A stretch of 64,000 nt of DNA from Qipengyuania sp. SS22. Its GTDB lineage: Bacteria; Pseudomonadota; Alphaproteobacteria; Sphingomonadales; Sphingomonadaceae. Of the stretch, positions 27,576 to 36,051 are shown piece after piece. A program made the position numbers and the translations under genes. Numbering within the stretch: position 1 is the first letter of the stretch; every line of letters begins with the position of its first letter. The stretch is taken from assembly GCF_025736935.1 (NCBI RefSeq), contig NZ_CP107048.1, positions 558,001 through 622,000 on the forward strand, read 5' to 3'. A model generated the notes under the pieces. That model was not told the DNA's origin. It saw nothing but the letters and a program-made list of their open reading frames with translations, and made no database searches.

Positions 27576-28145
27576 ATGAGTGATGGTCCATACCGTTCAT
27601 TGGCGATGTCACCGAAGTGGAAGCGCGTCGCAAAACGCGCTTTTCTCCCGTCTTTCTCAGCGCCCGAAATTTCTGAGGCCCTTCAGCAGGCGGCAGAACG
27701 AGACTGTCGTGCTGAGCTATCGGAAGGTCTCGTGCGTCATGTGACCGCGCTAGTTATCGGCCCAGAGGAGCCTGCCCTATTCCATGACTCGGTTGTTGGC
27801 GGCTTGGACGCACTTCATCGTAAGTGTTCCTCGCCTATGGAGCATGGGCTCGTGAAGAATGTGATCGACGCACTGCACGACGGCCTGAGCGGTCAAGCTG
27901 CACTTCGACAGGCGGCGGAAGCGAGTGTGTCGGATCGCCTGCTCTCTGGTTGTCGTCAGATCGAGGAGCACATGCATCGCGAAGCGTCCGATCGCCGAGC
28001 GCGGGATACTCGCGCCCGTCTCGATGAAGCATATAATAGCGTCGATTTGTCCGGGGTTGCTCGGATCCTACTGCGTGCTCCCGAAGCGCCCCCGCGAACC
28101 GAAAGCGTTGTCTATTCCGGCCTTGATGACGGAGCGCAGTTTTGA
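27576..28145 (+). CDS. Unknown helical protein, first gene of QueC-like cassette
   Basis: A 189-residue protein with no family I recognise. It is mostly predicted helical, with a basic N-terminal stretch (SPKWKRVAKRAF) and a C-terminal acidic end (SGLDDGAQF); no signal peptide, membrane segment or metal motif is visible. GGAGGAGG directly upstream selects the ATG at 27576 over a TTG at 27555. The stop overlaps the start of the QueC-like gene (TGATG), so the two are co-translated. In the Qat defence system an unrelated small protein (QatB) also precedes the QueC-like gene, which makes this a possible partner or substrate of that enzyme; this is inference only. Confidence 0.75.
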   Translation: MSDGPYRSLAMSPKWKRVAKRAFLPSFSAPEISEALQQAAERDCRAELSEGLVRHVTALVIGPEEPALFHDSVVGGLDALHRKCSSPMEHGLVKNVIDALHDGLSGQAALRQAAEASVSDRLLSGCRQIEEHMHREASDRRARDTRARLDEAYNSVDLSGVARILLRAPEAPPRTESVVYSGLDDGAQF

Positions 28146-29530
28146 TGCCAAAGCTTTATCACGTCGCTGATGCATCCCCACAACTCGTAGATGCAGTCGA
28201 GCCGGGAGAAAACCCTCGAGAGGGCGCGCGATTGGCGGCGCTTGGCGACGCCATTTCCTTGTCAATCGAAGGGTTGAATGATTTCTTCTTCGCGAATTGG
28301 CGCCCCGAGTTGATCGATTTGCTCGTGATTGCCGCCGCTGTCGAATATTGCGATCTTAGTGTTCGGCGTCCTGCGTGGGGGTGGGCGCGCTCATTCGATT
28401 TGCGCGTTGCGGTGCATGATACCGAGAAATGGTGCGCGCCGTTGATGCGCGATGCGCTCGAGGAGGCTCTCGCCTTTCTCACTGGAGATCGATGGAGCTT
28501 CAGCTTCATTAAACGGCGGGATCCAGTCGAAAAAATTAGTCCCCGCCGGTTTGAGTTAGACACCCCGGACAAGGTCATAACGCCCTACAGTGATGGACTC
28601 GATTCCAGAGCGGTTGCTGCAATTGTTGACGACCTCGAGAACGGCGGCCAAGTTCGCGTCCGGCTCGGCTCTAGGGGCGTGGATAGCGCCAAAGTTCCGC
28701 CAAATAAGCAGCGCTTCAGGACTGTCCCGTTCAAAGTGAAGCTTGGTAAGCGTCAACGTGTAGAGTCATCTGCACGTTCACGCGGTTTCAAGTTCGCCGT
28801 CATAACCGGGATCGCTGCCCAGCTTGCTTCAGTTGACCGCATAGTCGTCACTGAAAGTGGGCAGGGGGCGCTTGGACCAATCCTAGTGCCATCTGGCCAA
28901 ACCTACCCGGATTATCGCGTCCATCCTGCTTTTACCCGGCGTATCGAACGCTTGTTTCTCGCCCTCACCGATAATGGTGTAAGTTATGAGTATCCGCGCA
29001 TATGGAGCACCAAAGGTGAAACTCTCGCCGTCGCTAATTCGCTCGCCAATCCACCATCTTGGCATGATACGCGATCGTGCTGGCAGGATTCTCGCCGTGT
29101 CAGCTTTGCGGGGAAGCGCCGCCAGTGCGGTATTTGCGCGGCCTGCATGTTGCGACGTTTGAGTATGCACCGCGCTGGAATCGATGACCCAGCGTCGCAA
29201 TATATCATGGAAGACCTGAGCGCGACCGAACTCGAGGAAGGCGTGGTGTCAGGTTTCTCCGATATTTCCCAGGCTTTTCGCGAGTATGGATTCGCTGGAA
29301 TATTGCATCTAGATCACCTTGCGGCGCTTAGTGGGTCTATCCAACATGAGAGGGTTGTCCGCCGCGTCGCGCGTGAAACCGCTGTTGCGCTCGGTATTGA
29401 GATGACGGAAGGCGAAAGCGCATTAACCGACTTACTTGAACGACACCGTGCGGAGTGGCTCGATTTCCTATCAACCCTAGGTGACCGTTCGTTTGTGGCT
29501 CGAGTAGCTTTGGTGTCACCATGGCACTGA
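28145..29530 (+). CDS. QueC-like PP-loop enzyme (7-cyano-7-deazaguanine synthase homolog)
   Basis: At 461 residues this is about twice the size of housekeeping QueC. The ATP pyrophosphatase loop is S149-D-G-L-D-S154 (S-G-G-x-D-S in canonical enzymes, second Gly replaced by Asp), and the QueC zinc site is visible as Cys312 and C328-G-I-C331-A-A-C334 followed by L-R-R. Residues 1-140 form an extra N-terminal domain that I do not recognise. QueC makes preQ0; QueC-like proteins in defence loci (QatC, type IV CBASS) act on other substrates. No queC, queD or queE partners are nearby, so queuosine synthesis is unlikely. It overlaps the preceding gene by one base and the following gene by 10 bases. 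Confidence 0.85.
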   Translation: MPKLYHVADASPQLVDAVEPGENPREGARLAALGDAISLSIEGLNDFFFANWRPELIDLLVIAAAVEYCDLSVRRPAWGWARSFDLRVAVHDTEKWCAPLMRDALEEALAFLTGDRWSFSFIKRRDPVEKISPRRFELDTPDKVITPYSDGLDSRAVAAIVDDLENGGQVRVRLGSRGVDSAKVPPNKQRFRTVPFKVKLGKRQRVESSARSRGFKFAVITGIAAQLASVDRIVVTESGQGALGPILVPSGQTYPDYRVHPAFTRRIERLFLALTDNGVSYEYPRIWSTKGETLAVANSLANPPSWHDTRSCWQDSRRVSFAGKRRQCGICAACMLRRLSMHRAGIDDPASQYIMEDLSATELEEGVVSGFSDISQAFREYGFAGILHLDHLAALSGSIQHERVVRRVARETAVALGIEMTEGESALTDLLERHRAEWLDFLSTLGDRSFVARVALVSPWH

Positions 29531-30702
29531 TACCCGGTGGCTTAACGCCTCAGAGCGTCGGCGATCTGCTGCGGCAGGCTCGTGAGAATGCCAAAATCAC
29601 TCAAGCTGCTGCGGCCGCTAATCTCGATGTCGCGCGCACCACGCTCGTTGCCATGGAAAAGGGGCAACGTCGGCCTCGCGTGAACGAGTTGCAGAAGCTT
29701 GCAGCTCTCTACGGCCTGTCACTCAATGAGTTGCTCCGTCAAGACGGCACTCGTGTCGATCTGAGGCCGCGTTTTCGTCATCTTGGAGAAGAGAGCGAAA
29801 AGCTCCAAGGCGCAATTGCGCTGCTTAACGACCTCGTTCAAGCGGAGGTCGAACTAGAGGATTTACTGGGTATCAAACGCACTCGGCTTGATCCGCCGGA
29901 GCGCCCTCTTTTACCGGGTAATGTGGGGATCCAGGCGGAACAGGACGCTGCCGAACTGCGCCAGTGGCTCGGACTTGGTCTGTCGCCGGCCCATGACATC
30001 ATGAGTGTATTGGAACTCCAGCTCGGCGCTCGTGTGTATATCCGTAAACTCGACCCTAAGATTTCGGGACTTTATGCTTTTGATGAGCGTGCAGGCGCTT
30101 GCATCCTGCTCAATGCCAACCACCCGCGTGATCGTCGCACCCAAACCAGCGCACACGAATTAGGTCATTTCGTTTCAACTCGCCGGTCACCGGACACTTT
30201 GCACGAGGGCACGCCAGAATCGACTCGCGAAGAGCGCTACGCAAACACCTTTGCGCGCTGCTTCCTCACTCCGGCGAGAGCGGTGCATACCAAATTTCGG
30301 GAACTGACTGCCGGGGCTTCGAGACTGACCCGTCGCCACATCATTCTCCTCTCTCATATATTTGGTGTTTCTCGCGAGGCCATGGTCCGCCGTCTCGAGG
30401 AGCTGGAACTCGCAAAGCCCGGCACTTGGGAGTGGTTTTTGCAGCACGGAGGGATCACCGATATGCAGGTGCGGGAGGTGCTCGGTGATCTAGTCAAGCC
30501 AGACGAGGCGAAGGTCGATGCCAAGCGCCAAATTTCGATGCGCATGAGCGTCATGGCAAGCGAAGCATGGCGTCAGGGCCTGCTCAGCGAAGGCCAGATC
30601 GCTCGCCTGCTACACATGGACCGCGTCGATGCGAGGAGACTTATTGACGAGTTTGAAGCGGAAGGAGTTGAGACGGATGGATCTCGTTCCTTTTCGGCTT
30701 AA
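29521..30702 (+). CDS. XRE HTH - ImmA/IrrE metallopeptidase fusion
   Basis: A 393-residue two-domain regulator. Residues about 10-65 form a Cro/C1-type HTH (VGDLLRQARENAKITQAAAA). The ImmA/IrrE (M78-like) zinc peptidase follows, with H212-E-L-G-H216 and a downstream E-x-x-A-N-T-F-A segment that supplies the third ligand. A C-terminal region of about 110 residues contains further helices, possibly a second DNA-binding part (SEGQIARLLHMDRVDARRLIDEF). Such proteins usually repress their own operon and cleave a repressor or antitoxin on damage or infection. It overlaps both neighbours, so it is one operon with the QueC-like and PIN genes. Confidence 0.88.
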   Translation: MALIPGGLTPQSVGDLLRQARENAKITQAAAAANLDVARTTLVAMEKGQRRPRVNELQKLAALYGLSLNELLRQDGTRVDLRPRFRHLGEESEKLQGAIALLNDLVQAEVELEDLLGIKRTRLDPPERPLLPGNVGIQAEQDAAELRQWLGLGLSPAHDIMSVLELQLGARVYIRKLDPKISGLYAFDERAGACILLNANHPRDRRTQTSAHELGHFVSTRRSPDTLHEGTPESTREERYANTFARCFLTPARAVHTKFRELTAGASRLTRRHIILLSHIFGVSREAMVRRLEELELAKPGTWEWFLQHGGITDMQVREVLGDLVKPDEAKVDAKRQISMRMSVMASEAWRQGLLSEGQIARLLHMDRVDARRLIDEFEAEGVETDGSRSFSA

Positions 30703-31315
30703 GCCGCCACTGGTCGCCGATGCCAGTGTTTGGATTAATCTCGTCGCCAGTGGTCTTGCAACGGATGTGCTTCGCGCTCTGCCGACCCCTACTATGATCC
30801 CGCGCATTGCGTTGAATGAGCTCAAGCGTGGCCAAGAGAAGGGCCACTCAGCATATGCTGGCGTCACCCCGTTGATCGCCGAAGGTCATGCCGCAGTGAT
30901 TGATCTACCGGAAGAGGCAGAAGATACGTATCTGAACCTTGTTGCAGGACCCGCCCGTCAAACGCTGGATGACGGTGAGGCTGCAACCCTGGCGCTTGCA
31001 CTCCACTTTGGCGCGACTGCATTGATTGACGAGCGCAAGGCCATCAGCATCGCCGCCGCACAATATCCCGATCTCATCGTAGCGACCACTACGGATGTCC
31101 TATTTCGCACCAATGTGCGCTCGACACTGGATGAAGCGACGTTTGCGACAGGACTCTTTGCCGCGCTTACGCAGGCCCGAATGCGTGTCCCTGAACACCT
31201 ACTCGTTCAAGTTTGCGCATGCCTTGGATCTGAAAGGGCACAGCTTTGTTTGAGCTTGCCGGCACGTATACGCGGCGACATGATGAAAAAAGGCGCGAAA
31301 GCATACAGAGCCTGA
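30677..31315 (+). CDS. PIN-like domain protein
   Basis: The ATG at 30677 has AAGGAG 10 bases upstream and gives MDLVPFRLKPPLVADASVW; it overlaps the previous gene by 26 bases. The 212-residue product has a PIN-type first strand ending in Asp15 (LVADASVWINL), a middle DDGEAATLALALHFGA segment and ALIDERKA, the spacing of acidic residues expected for a PIN ribonuclease. PIN proteins placed after HTH-ImmA/IrrE genes are commonly toxin-like. Here it would be the nuclease effector, or the toxin of a pair whose antitoxin is the protease-HTH. The C-terminal 60 residues are unassigned. Confidence 0.72.
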   Translation: MDLVPFRLKPPLVADASVWINLVASGLATDVLRALPTPTMIPRIALNELKRGQEKGHSAYAGVTPLIAEGHAAVIDLPEEAEDTYLNLVAGPARQTLDDGEAATLALALHFGATALIDERKAISIAAAQYPDLIVATTTDVLFRTNVRSTLDEATFATGLFAALTQARMRVPEHLLVQVCACLGSERAQLCLSLPARIRGDMMKKGAKAYRA

Positions 31316-31616
31316 AACGTGCCGCAGTTAATTCGATACACTGGTTTTTTCTGACAACGCCTCAAACGCTGTGTGGTCCGAGGCGACGTCTTTTTGGCTA
31401 GTCAGACTTGAAACCATCCGCGCTCATCGTCCGATGCAGCCATGCCCACTGGCCCAAACTTAAGCAGCACTTCGTTTTACCGCAACCGAACGGATGGAGC
31501 GGGATCGTTAGCGTCCCAAGCTGACGACACTGTCAGAAATCAGCGGTTTTCGCTGTAAACCCCGCCATATCCAGGCCCTTTCGTTTCAATAACTTATGAT
31601 TGCGCTGTAAACTGCC
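31316..31616. other. Gap between cassette and copper module, with short repeats
   Basis: About 300 bp contain no gene. CGCTGTAAAC occurs twice (31551-31560 and 31603-31612), and CTGAC/GTCAG forms a small hairpin (31521-31536) next to TGTCAGAAATCAGCGG. It may be an old junction between two cargo modules; terminal inverted repeats of a transposon could not be established. Confidence 0.4.
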
Positions 31617-32699
31617 CTAGAACCACGCTCGCAGCCCGATCACAGTTTTCAGGCCATCAGGATCCTTGCCCCCATTGCGCGCAATGTCGGCGGTTTCGCC
31701 GAGCTTGGCTTCGTATTCGATACCTACGTAGGGTGCGAATTCCGGCACGATCTCGTAGCGCAGTCGTATACCTGGCTCGACTTTGGTGATGCCTGCGCCA
31801 ATCTCGCGCTCGGGAATGTCCTGCGCCGCGAACTCGGTTTCAATGCGCGGCTGGAGGATCAGGCGCTGGGTGATCTTCTGATCGTATTCGGCCTCGGCCC
31901 GCGCGGTTAGATCGCCCCGGTCCGACAGGAACAGCGCGCCATCGACGTGGAACATATACGGCGCGAGGCCCTGGAACCCGACGACGAGATATGTTCGGCT
32001 GTCGGGTTCGGGATCGAACCGCACCCCGGCCTGCAAATCGAAGAACGGCCCGATAGCGCGGCTGTAGAGCGCCTGGATCTCGGCGTCTTCCAGCCCGCCG
32101 CCAAATTCGCTCTCGCCCTCGGTCTTGAGGACGAAGCGATTGATGTCGCCGCCATACCAGCTTTGCGCGTCCCACAGGTAGCCATCCTCGCCACCATCGG
32201 TCGCGATGCGCGCTTCCAGCCTTTCGATCAGGATCATGCCGGTGATCATGCCACCGTTCTCGCGGGCGAGCTGTTCGCGCGACGGCTCCATCGCTTCCTT
32301 GCCCCAAATGGCATCGGCTGCGTGGATCGGCCCGTCGAATGCACGCGCCGGAACGGCTTCCTCCGGCGCTGCACCTGGCACGGACTTGTCGGTCATTCCG
32401 CCGTGCGAGCCATGATCCCTGTCCACCATGCCGTCGTCCATCTCCGGGACTGTCTCGGGTCCTCCCGTGGGAGAGCACTTTTCCGGCGGGAGGGGACCCA
32501 TGGCGCAATGGTCCATTTCTGGTTCGGGCGCGGTTCGCGGTTCTTCCTTTGTCGGACACTGCTCGGGAGGCATGTGGCCCGAGGCGCAATGATCCGTCTC
32601 CGGCTGCGTGGCAGGCTTGTCCTCCTGCGCCGAGTGATCCTGCGCGGCGAGCGGAGCAGCGGCGAGCATCGATCCGGCAAGCAGTGCGACGCGGATCAT
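31617..32699 (-). CDS. copB: Copper resistance outer-membrane protein CopB
   Basis: A 360-residue protein with a signal peptide (LLAGSMLAAAPLAAQ), a Met/His/Cys-rich N-terminal region containing repeated D-H-C-A-x-G-x-x-P-P-E-x-C units likely to bind copper, and the CopB/PcoB beta-barrel domain ending in Trp-Phe (GLRAWF). It sequesters or exports periplasmic copper across the outer membrane. The start overlaps the copA stop by four bases, giving the normal copA-copB order. A TAG stop is followed by no clear terminator. Confidence 0.93.
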   Translation of the reverse strand: MIRVALLAGSMLAAAPLAAQDHSAQEDKPATQPETDHCASGHMPPEQCPTKEEPRTAPEPEMDHCAMGPLPPEKCSPTGGPETVPEMDDGMVDRDHGSHGGMTDKSVPGAAPEEAVPARAFDGPIHAADAIWGKEAMEPSREQLARENGGMITGMILIERLEARIATDGGEDGYLWDAQSWYGGDINRFVLKTEGESEFGGGLEDAEIQALYSRAIGPFFDLQAGVRFDPEPDSRTYLVVGFQGLAPYMFHVDGALFLSDRGDLTARAEAEYDQKITQRLILQPRIETEFAAQDIPEREIGAGITKVEPGIRLRYEIVPEFAPYVGIEYEAKLGETADIARNGGKDPDGLKTVIGLRAWF

Positions 32700-34399
32700 G
32701 CGCTGTCTCCCGCAGGGAAGGGTCGCACGGTCACCACCTGCATCATGCCAGCATGCATGTGATAGAGCAGGTGGCAGTGAAAGGCCCAGTCGCCCGGCTC
32801 GTTCGCGGTCAGGTCGAAGGTCGCGGTGCCGCCCGGTTGAACGATCACCGTGTGCTTCAGCGGCTGGTGCATGTGGTCCGCGCCATTGACCAGCTCGAAG
32901 AAATGGCCGTGCATGTGGATCGGGTGTGCCATCATGGTCTGATTGACCAACTTGACGCGCACGCGCTCATCGAAACCGAACCGGACCGGGTCGTCAGTGA
33001 CGGCAGTGAACTTCTTGCCGTCGAACGACCACATATACCGTTCCATATTGCCGGTGAGGTGGATCTCCATCTCGCGCTCGGCCATCCGGTGCGGCTTCAT
33101 TCGCTTGGCCTTGAGGTCGGTGTAGCGCAGGACGCGGTGGCCCACCTCGTCGAGGCCGAGGCCAGGGAAATCCATCCGGTCCATCGGCATCGGCGCGATC
33201 ATATCGACGCCCGGCCCAACTTCGACGTCGTGCGGCACGAGCGACTTGTCGCGCATCGAGAGGTCCGTGCCGCTCATGCCTTCCATGCCGCTCCCATGCG
33301 CAGAGTGGTCCATCATGCCCATATTGACCATGGTCAGGGTCGGGATCTCGCGCAGGGGCGGCGGGGTGGCGCGGTGGCCCTTGTGGCTCGTCAGGCTGGC
33401 GATTCCCATACCGCTGCGATCCATCGCCTCGGCGACGATCGCATGGCTGCCATCAGGTGGGGTTACGACCACATCGTAGGTTTCCGCGACGCCGATCTGA
33501 AATTCGTCAACCTGCACTTCGTCAACGTCCTGCCCGTCGGCTTGGATCACGGTCATCGGCACGCCCGGGATGCGCATGTTAAAGAAGGTCATCGCCGACC
33601 CGTTGATGACTCGCAGGCGCACGCGCTCGCCGGGGTTGAACGCCAGTTGCAGGTCATCCTGCGGGCCGTGGCCGTTGATGAGGAAGGTGTAGGTGCTGCC
33701 GGTTACGTCGGAGATGTCGCGCGGGTTCATCCGCATCTCGCCCCACATGCGTCGCATTTCGCCCGACATATCGCCCTCGGTCGCGGTCTGCATCTGGCGC
33801 TGAAAATAGTGCTCGCCGACCTTCAATTTGCGCATAATCTCGTGCGGGTGCATCGGGGTGAACTCGGACAGCAGAACCACGTAATCGCGATTGTAGCGCG
33901 GGTCCGGTTCTGCGCTCTCGATGATGATCGGTCCGTAGTGACCCGCCTGCTCCTGCAAGCCGGAGTGTGAGTGCCACCAGTAGGTGCCGTTCTGCCGCAC
34001 CGGGAACTCGTAGGTGAATGTCTCGCCCGGCTTGATCCCGGGAAAACTGACGCCAGGCACACCGTCGAACTGGAACGGTAGCAAAAGGCCGTGCCAGTGG
34101 ATCGAGCTGTCTTCGTTGAGATTGTTGGTGACGTGCAGCCGCACGTTCTGCCCCTCGTGCAGCCGCAGCAGCGGGCCGGGCACAGTGCCGTTGACTGCCA
34201 CTGCATGACCCGAGCGCCCGCCGGTGGTGAAGTGGTGGTTGCCTATGGCGAGCTCGATGTCCTCGCCCGACACTTCACCAAAGCCGTTCTTCGCATGAGG
34301 AGCCGATTGTCCGCGCGCCCATGCCGGCATTGGCAGAGCACTGAATGCAGCGAGCGCGGCGGTGCTACGGATCAAATTTCGACGAGAAACCGAGATCAT
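32696..34399 (-). CDS. copA: Multicopper oxidase CopA (Tat-exported)
   Basis: A periplasmic copper oxidase/copper-binding protein of the CopA/PcoA type, 567 residues. The ATG at 34399 starts a twin-arginine signal (S-R-R-N-L-I-R, ending near AWARG); the longer upstream frame is not used. All four copper-ligand segments are visible: HWHG, WWHSHSG, H-P-I-H-M-H-G-H and H-C-H-L-L-Y-H-M-H. A Met/His-rich stretch (MVNMGMMDHSAHGSGMEGM) fits Cu(I) binding. It is divergent from csoR and shares its operator region. It probably oxidises Cu(I) and works with CopB. Confidence 0.96.
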   Translation of the reverse strand: MISVSRRNLIRSTAALAAFSALPMPAWARGQSAPHAKNGFGEVSGEDIELAIGNHHFTTGGRSGHAVAVNGTVPGPLLRLHEGQNVRLHVTNNLNEDSSIHWHGLLLPFQFDGVPGVSFPGIKPGETFTYEFPVRQNGTYWWHSHSGLQEQAGHYGPIIIESAEPDPRYNRDYVVLLSEFTPMHPHEIMRKLKVGEHYFQRQMQTATEGDMSGEMRRMWGEMRMNPRDISDVTGSTYTFLINGHGPQDDLQLAFNPGERVRLRVINGSAMTFFNMRIPGVPMTVIQADGQDVDEVQVDEFQIGVAETYDVVVTPPDGSHAIVAEAMDRSGMGIASLTSHKGHRATPPPLREIPTLTMVNMGMMDHSAHGSGMEGMSGTDLSMRDKSLVPHDVEVGPGVDMIAPMPMDRMDFPGLGLDEVGHRVLRYTDLKAKRMKPHRMAEREMEIHLTGNMERYMWSFDGKKFTAVTDDPVRFGFDERVRVKLVNQTMMAHPIHMHGHFFELVNGADHMHQPLKHTVIVQPGGTATFDLTANEPGDWAFHCHLLYHMHAGMMQVVTVRPFPAGDSA

Positions 34400-34416
34400 A
34401 GGGGGCAAGCTTCCGA

Positions 34417-34462
34417 TTGAACTTCTGCGCCAAGCTATATATACCCCTACAGGGTATTTCAA
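34417..34462. promoter_or_regulatory. Divergent copA/csoR promoters with CsoR-type operator
   Basis: The palindrome ATACCCCTACAGGGTAT (34441-34457) has arms ATACCC and GGGTAT. On the plus strand TTGAAC (34417-34422), 17 bp, TATACC (34440-34445) would drive csoR, with its -10 overlapping the operator. On the minus strand TTGAAA (34457-34462), 17 bp, TATAGC (34434-34439) would drive copA, with the operator in the spacer. One bound repressor would block both. Confidence 0.72.
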
Positions 34463-34476
34463 TCGGGCTTTGGAAC

Positions 34477-34749
34477 ATGGCAAACGCGAAGACCGCAAAG
34501 ATCAATCGGCTCAACCGGATAGAGGGTCAGGTGCGCGGTGTGGCGCAGATGATCGAGAACGATCGCTACTGCATCGACATCCTGCACCAAATCCAGGCGA
34601 TCCGGTCAGCGCTTGGCAAGGTCGAGACGCAGGTCCTGAAGGATCACGCAGCCTGCTGCGTGGCCGAAGCCATCGCAAGCGGCGACGAGGCCGAACAGCG
34701 CGAGAAGTTCGAGGAGCTGGTGACGCTGTTCGAGAAGGCCAAACGATAG
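34477..34749 (+). CDS. csoR: CsoR/FrmR-family copper-sensing repressor
   Basis: A 90-residue all-helical repressor of the metal/formaldehyde-sensing DUF156 family. The family core INRLNRIEGQVRGVAQMIE is followed by C in NDRYC, and by H-A-A-C-C about 25 residues later; Cys, His and Cys(i+4) match the copper-sensing Cys-His-Cys triad of CsoR. The ATG at 34477 is chosen from the family N-terminus. Its position beside copA and a palindromic operator supports copper over formaldehyde or nickel, but the family is hard to separate by eye. Confidence 0.9.
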   Translation: MANAKTAKINRLNRIEGQVRGVAQMIENDRYCIDILHQIQAIRSALGKVETQVLKDHAACCVAEAIASGDEAEQREKFEELVTLFEKAKR

Positions 34750-34813
34750 AACGCGCATCGCTCGTGCTGCTGACCTCTCAAGATCAGAACTTTATTCCAT
34801 TTAGGAGATTGCA

Positions 34814-35290
34814 ATGCTTTTGCTACTTCGTTCCGCCATTGCTCGCCGCAGCCTGGCCGGCTCGCTCTTTTTGAGCACAGCGCTGGCGGCCTGCGCCGCG
34901 CAAGCTGCCAGCTTCACCATGTATCGCGATGCGCATTGCGGTTGCTGCCTCGCATGGGCAGAGCATGTTAAGGCGACCAACGAGCACGAAGTGCAATCGG
35001 TCGAGCATCCCGACATGGCGTCGGTGAAGGCCGAGAACGGAGTGCCGGGCGATCTGCAATCGTGCCACACAGCGATCGTCGAAGGCTACGTGATCGAAGG
35101 CCATGTGCCCGTCGCCGATGTCGAGCGGCTGCTCGCCGAACGTCCGACAGGCGTGAAGGGTCTCGCAGTCGCCGGGATGCCGATGGGCTCGCCGGGAATG
35201 GAGCACGGCAACCATCACCAGGCGTTCCAGGTCGTCGCCTTCGGTCTCGATGGCCGCAGCGTCTGGGCCAGCTACCCCGCGAGCCACTGA
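34814..35290 (+). CDS. DUF411 metal-binding protein
   Basis: A periplasmic DUF411 protein of 158 residues. A hydrophobic leader (LAGSLFLSTALAACAAQA) is followed by the family hallmark YRDAHCGCCLAWAEHV, a C-G-C-C metal site, and by GVPGDLQSCHTA; the C-terminal part has Met- and His-containing segments (GMPMGSPGMEHGNHH). Members are found in copper and silver resistance clusters and are thought to bind metal in the periplasm. It overlaps the next gene by one base (TGATG). Confidence 0.9.
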   Translation: MLLLLRSAIARRSLAGSLFLSTALAACAAQAASFTMYRDAHCGCCLAWAEHVKATNEHEVQSVEHPDMASVKAENGVPGDLQSCHTAIVEGYVIEGHVPVADVERLLAERPTGVKGLAVAGMPMGSPGMEHGNHHQAFQVVAFGLDGRSVWASYPASH

Positions 35291-36051
35291 TGAGCACCAG
35301 CAAAGCCACCGTCTACCGGATGGTCATGCCTGACCATCTGTGTCCCTACGGTCTCAAGACCGTCGACTTGCTGAAGCGCGAAGGGTTTGAGGTCGAGGAT
35401 CATCACCTGACCTCGCGCGAAGAGACCGATGCTTTCAAGCAGAAGCACGGCGTCGAAACCACGCCCCAGACCTTCATCAATGGCAGGCGGATCGGTGGCT
35501 ACGATGACCTTCGCGAGCATTTCGGGAAATCGCGCAGCCAGCCCAAGGAAGGTGAGACGAGCTACCAGCCGGTCATCGCGATCTTCGGCGTGGCGTTCCT
35601 GCTCGGTCTGGCGATCAGCTGGTATGTGTTCGACACCATCTTCACGGTCCAGGCGATCGAGTGGTTCGTCAGCCTGTCGATGGCCTTGCTGGCGATCCAG
35701 AAATTGCAGGACGTGCGCAGTTTCTCGACAATGTTCCTGAACTACGACCTGCTCGCGCGACGCTGGGTGCCCTACGGCTTCGTTTATCCGTTCGGCGAGG
35801 GGCTCGCCGGGGTTCTGATGGCCGCCCATGCCTTACCGATTATCTCGGTCCCGGTGTCGCTGTTCATCGGCACGGTCGGCGCGGTCAGCGTTTTCAAGGC
35901 CGTCTACATCGACAAGCGCGACCTCAAGTGCGCCTGCGTCGGCGGCGACAGCAACGTGCCGCTGGGCTTCGTGTCGCTGACCGAGAACCTGTTCATGATC
36001 GGCATGGGCCTGTGGATGGGTGCCAAGTCGCTCGGTTGGATCGCGATGTGA
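35290..36051 (+). CDS. Glutaredoxin-MauE fusion membrane protein
   Basis: The ATG at 35290 overlaps the DUF411 stop, so the longer upstream frame is rejected. The 253-residue product joins an N-terminal glutaredoxin-like domain (residues 1-85, with C-P-Y-G in place of the usual C-P-Y-C, so a monothiol site) to a four-helix MauE/DoxX-like membrane domain, with a C-A-C motif (LKCACVGGDSNVPLGF) on the last loop. It probably supports thiol or metal handling in the envelope. Glutaredoxin-MauE proteins occur beside copper genes in other proteobacteria. Confidence 0.82.
   Translation: MSTSKATVYRMVMPDHLCPYGLKTVDLLKREGFEVEDHHLTSREETDAFKQKHGVETTPQTFINGRRIGGYDDLREHFGKSRSQPKEGETSYQPVIAIFGVAFLLGLAISWYVFDTIFTVQAIEWFVSLSMALLAIQKLQDVRSFSTMFLNYDLLARRWVPYGFVYPFGEGLAGVLMAAHALPIISVPVSLFIGTVGAVSVFKAVYIDKRDLKCACVGGDSNVPLGFVSLTENLFMIGMGLWMGAKSLGWIAM

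Noticed and set aside
27576..31315. Assignment of the cassette as a Qat (QatABCD) system
   Set aside because: No KAP ATPase or TatD-like nuclease is in the cassette; an HTH-ImmA/IrrE and a PIN-like gene occupy those positions, and the first gene does not resemble QatB by eye.
31500..31616. Tn3-type terminal inverted repeat near TGTCAGAAATCAGCGG
   Set aside because: No matching inverted copy was found at the other side of the copper module, so a transposon end is not supported.
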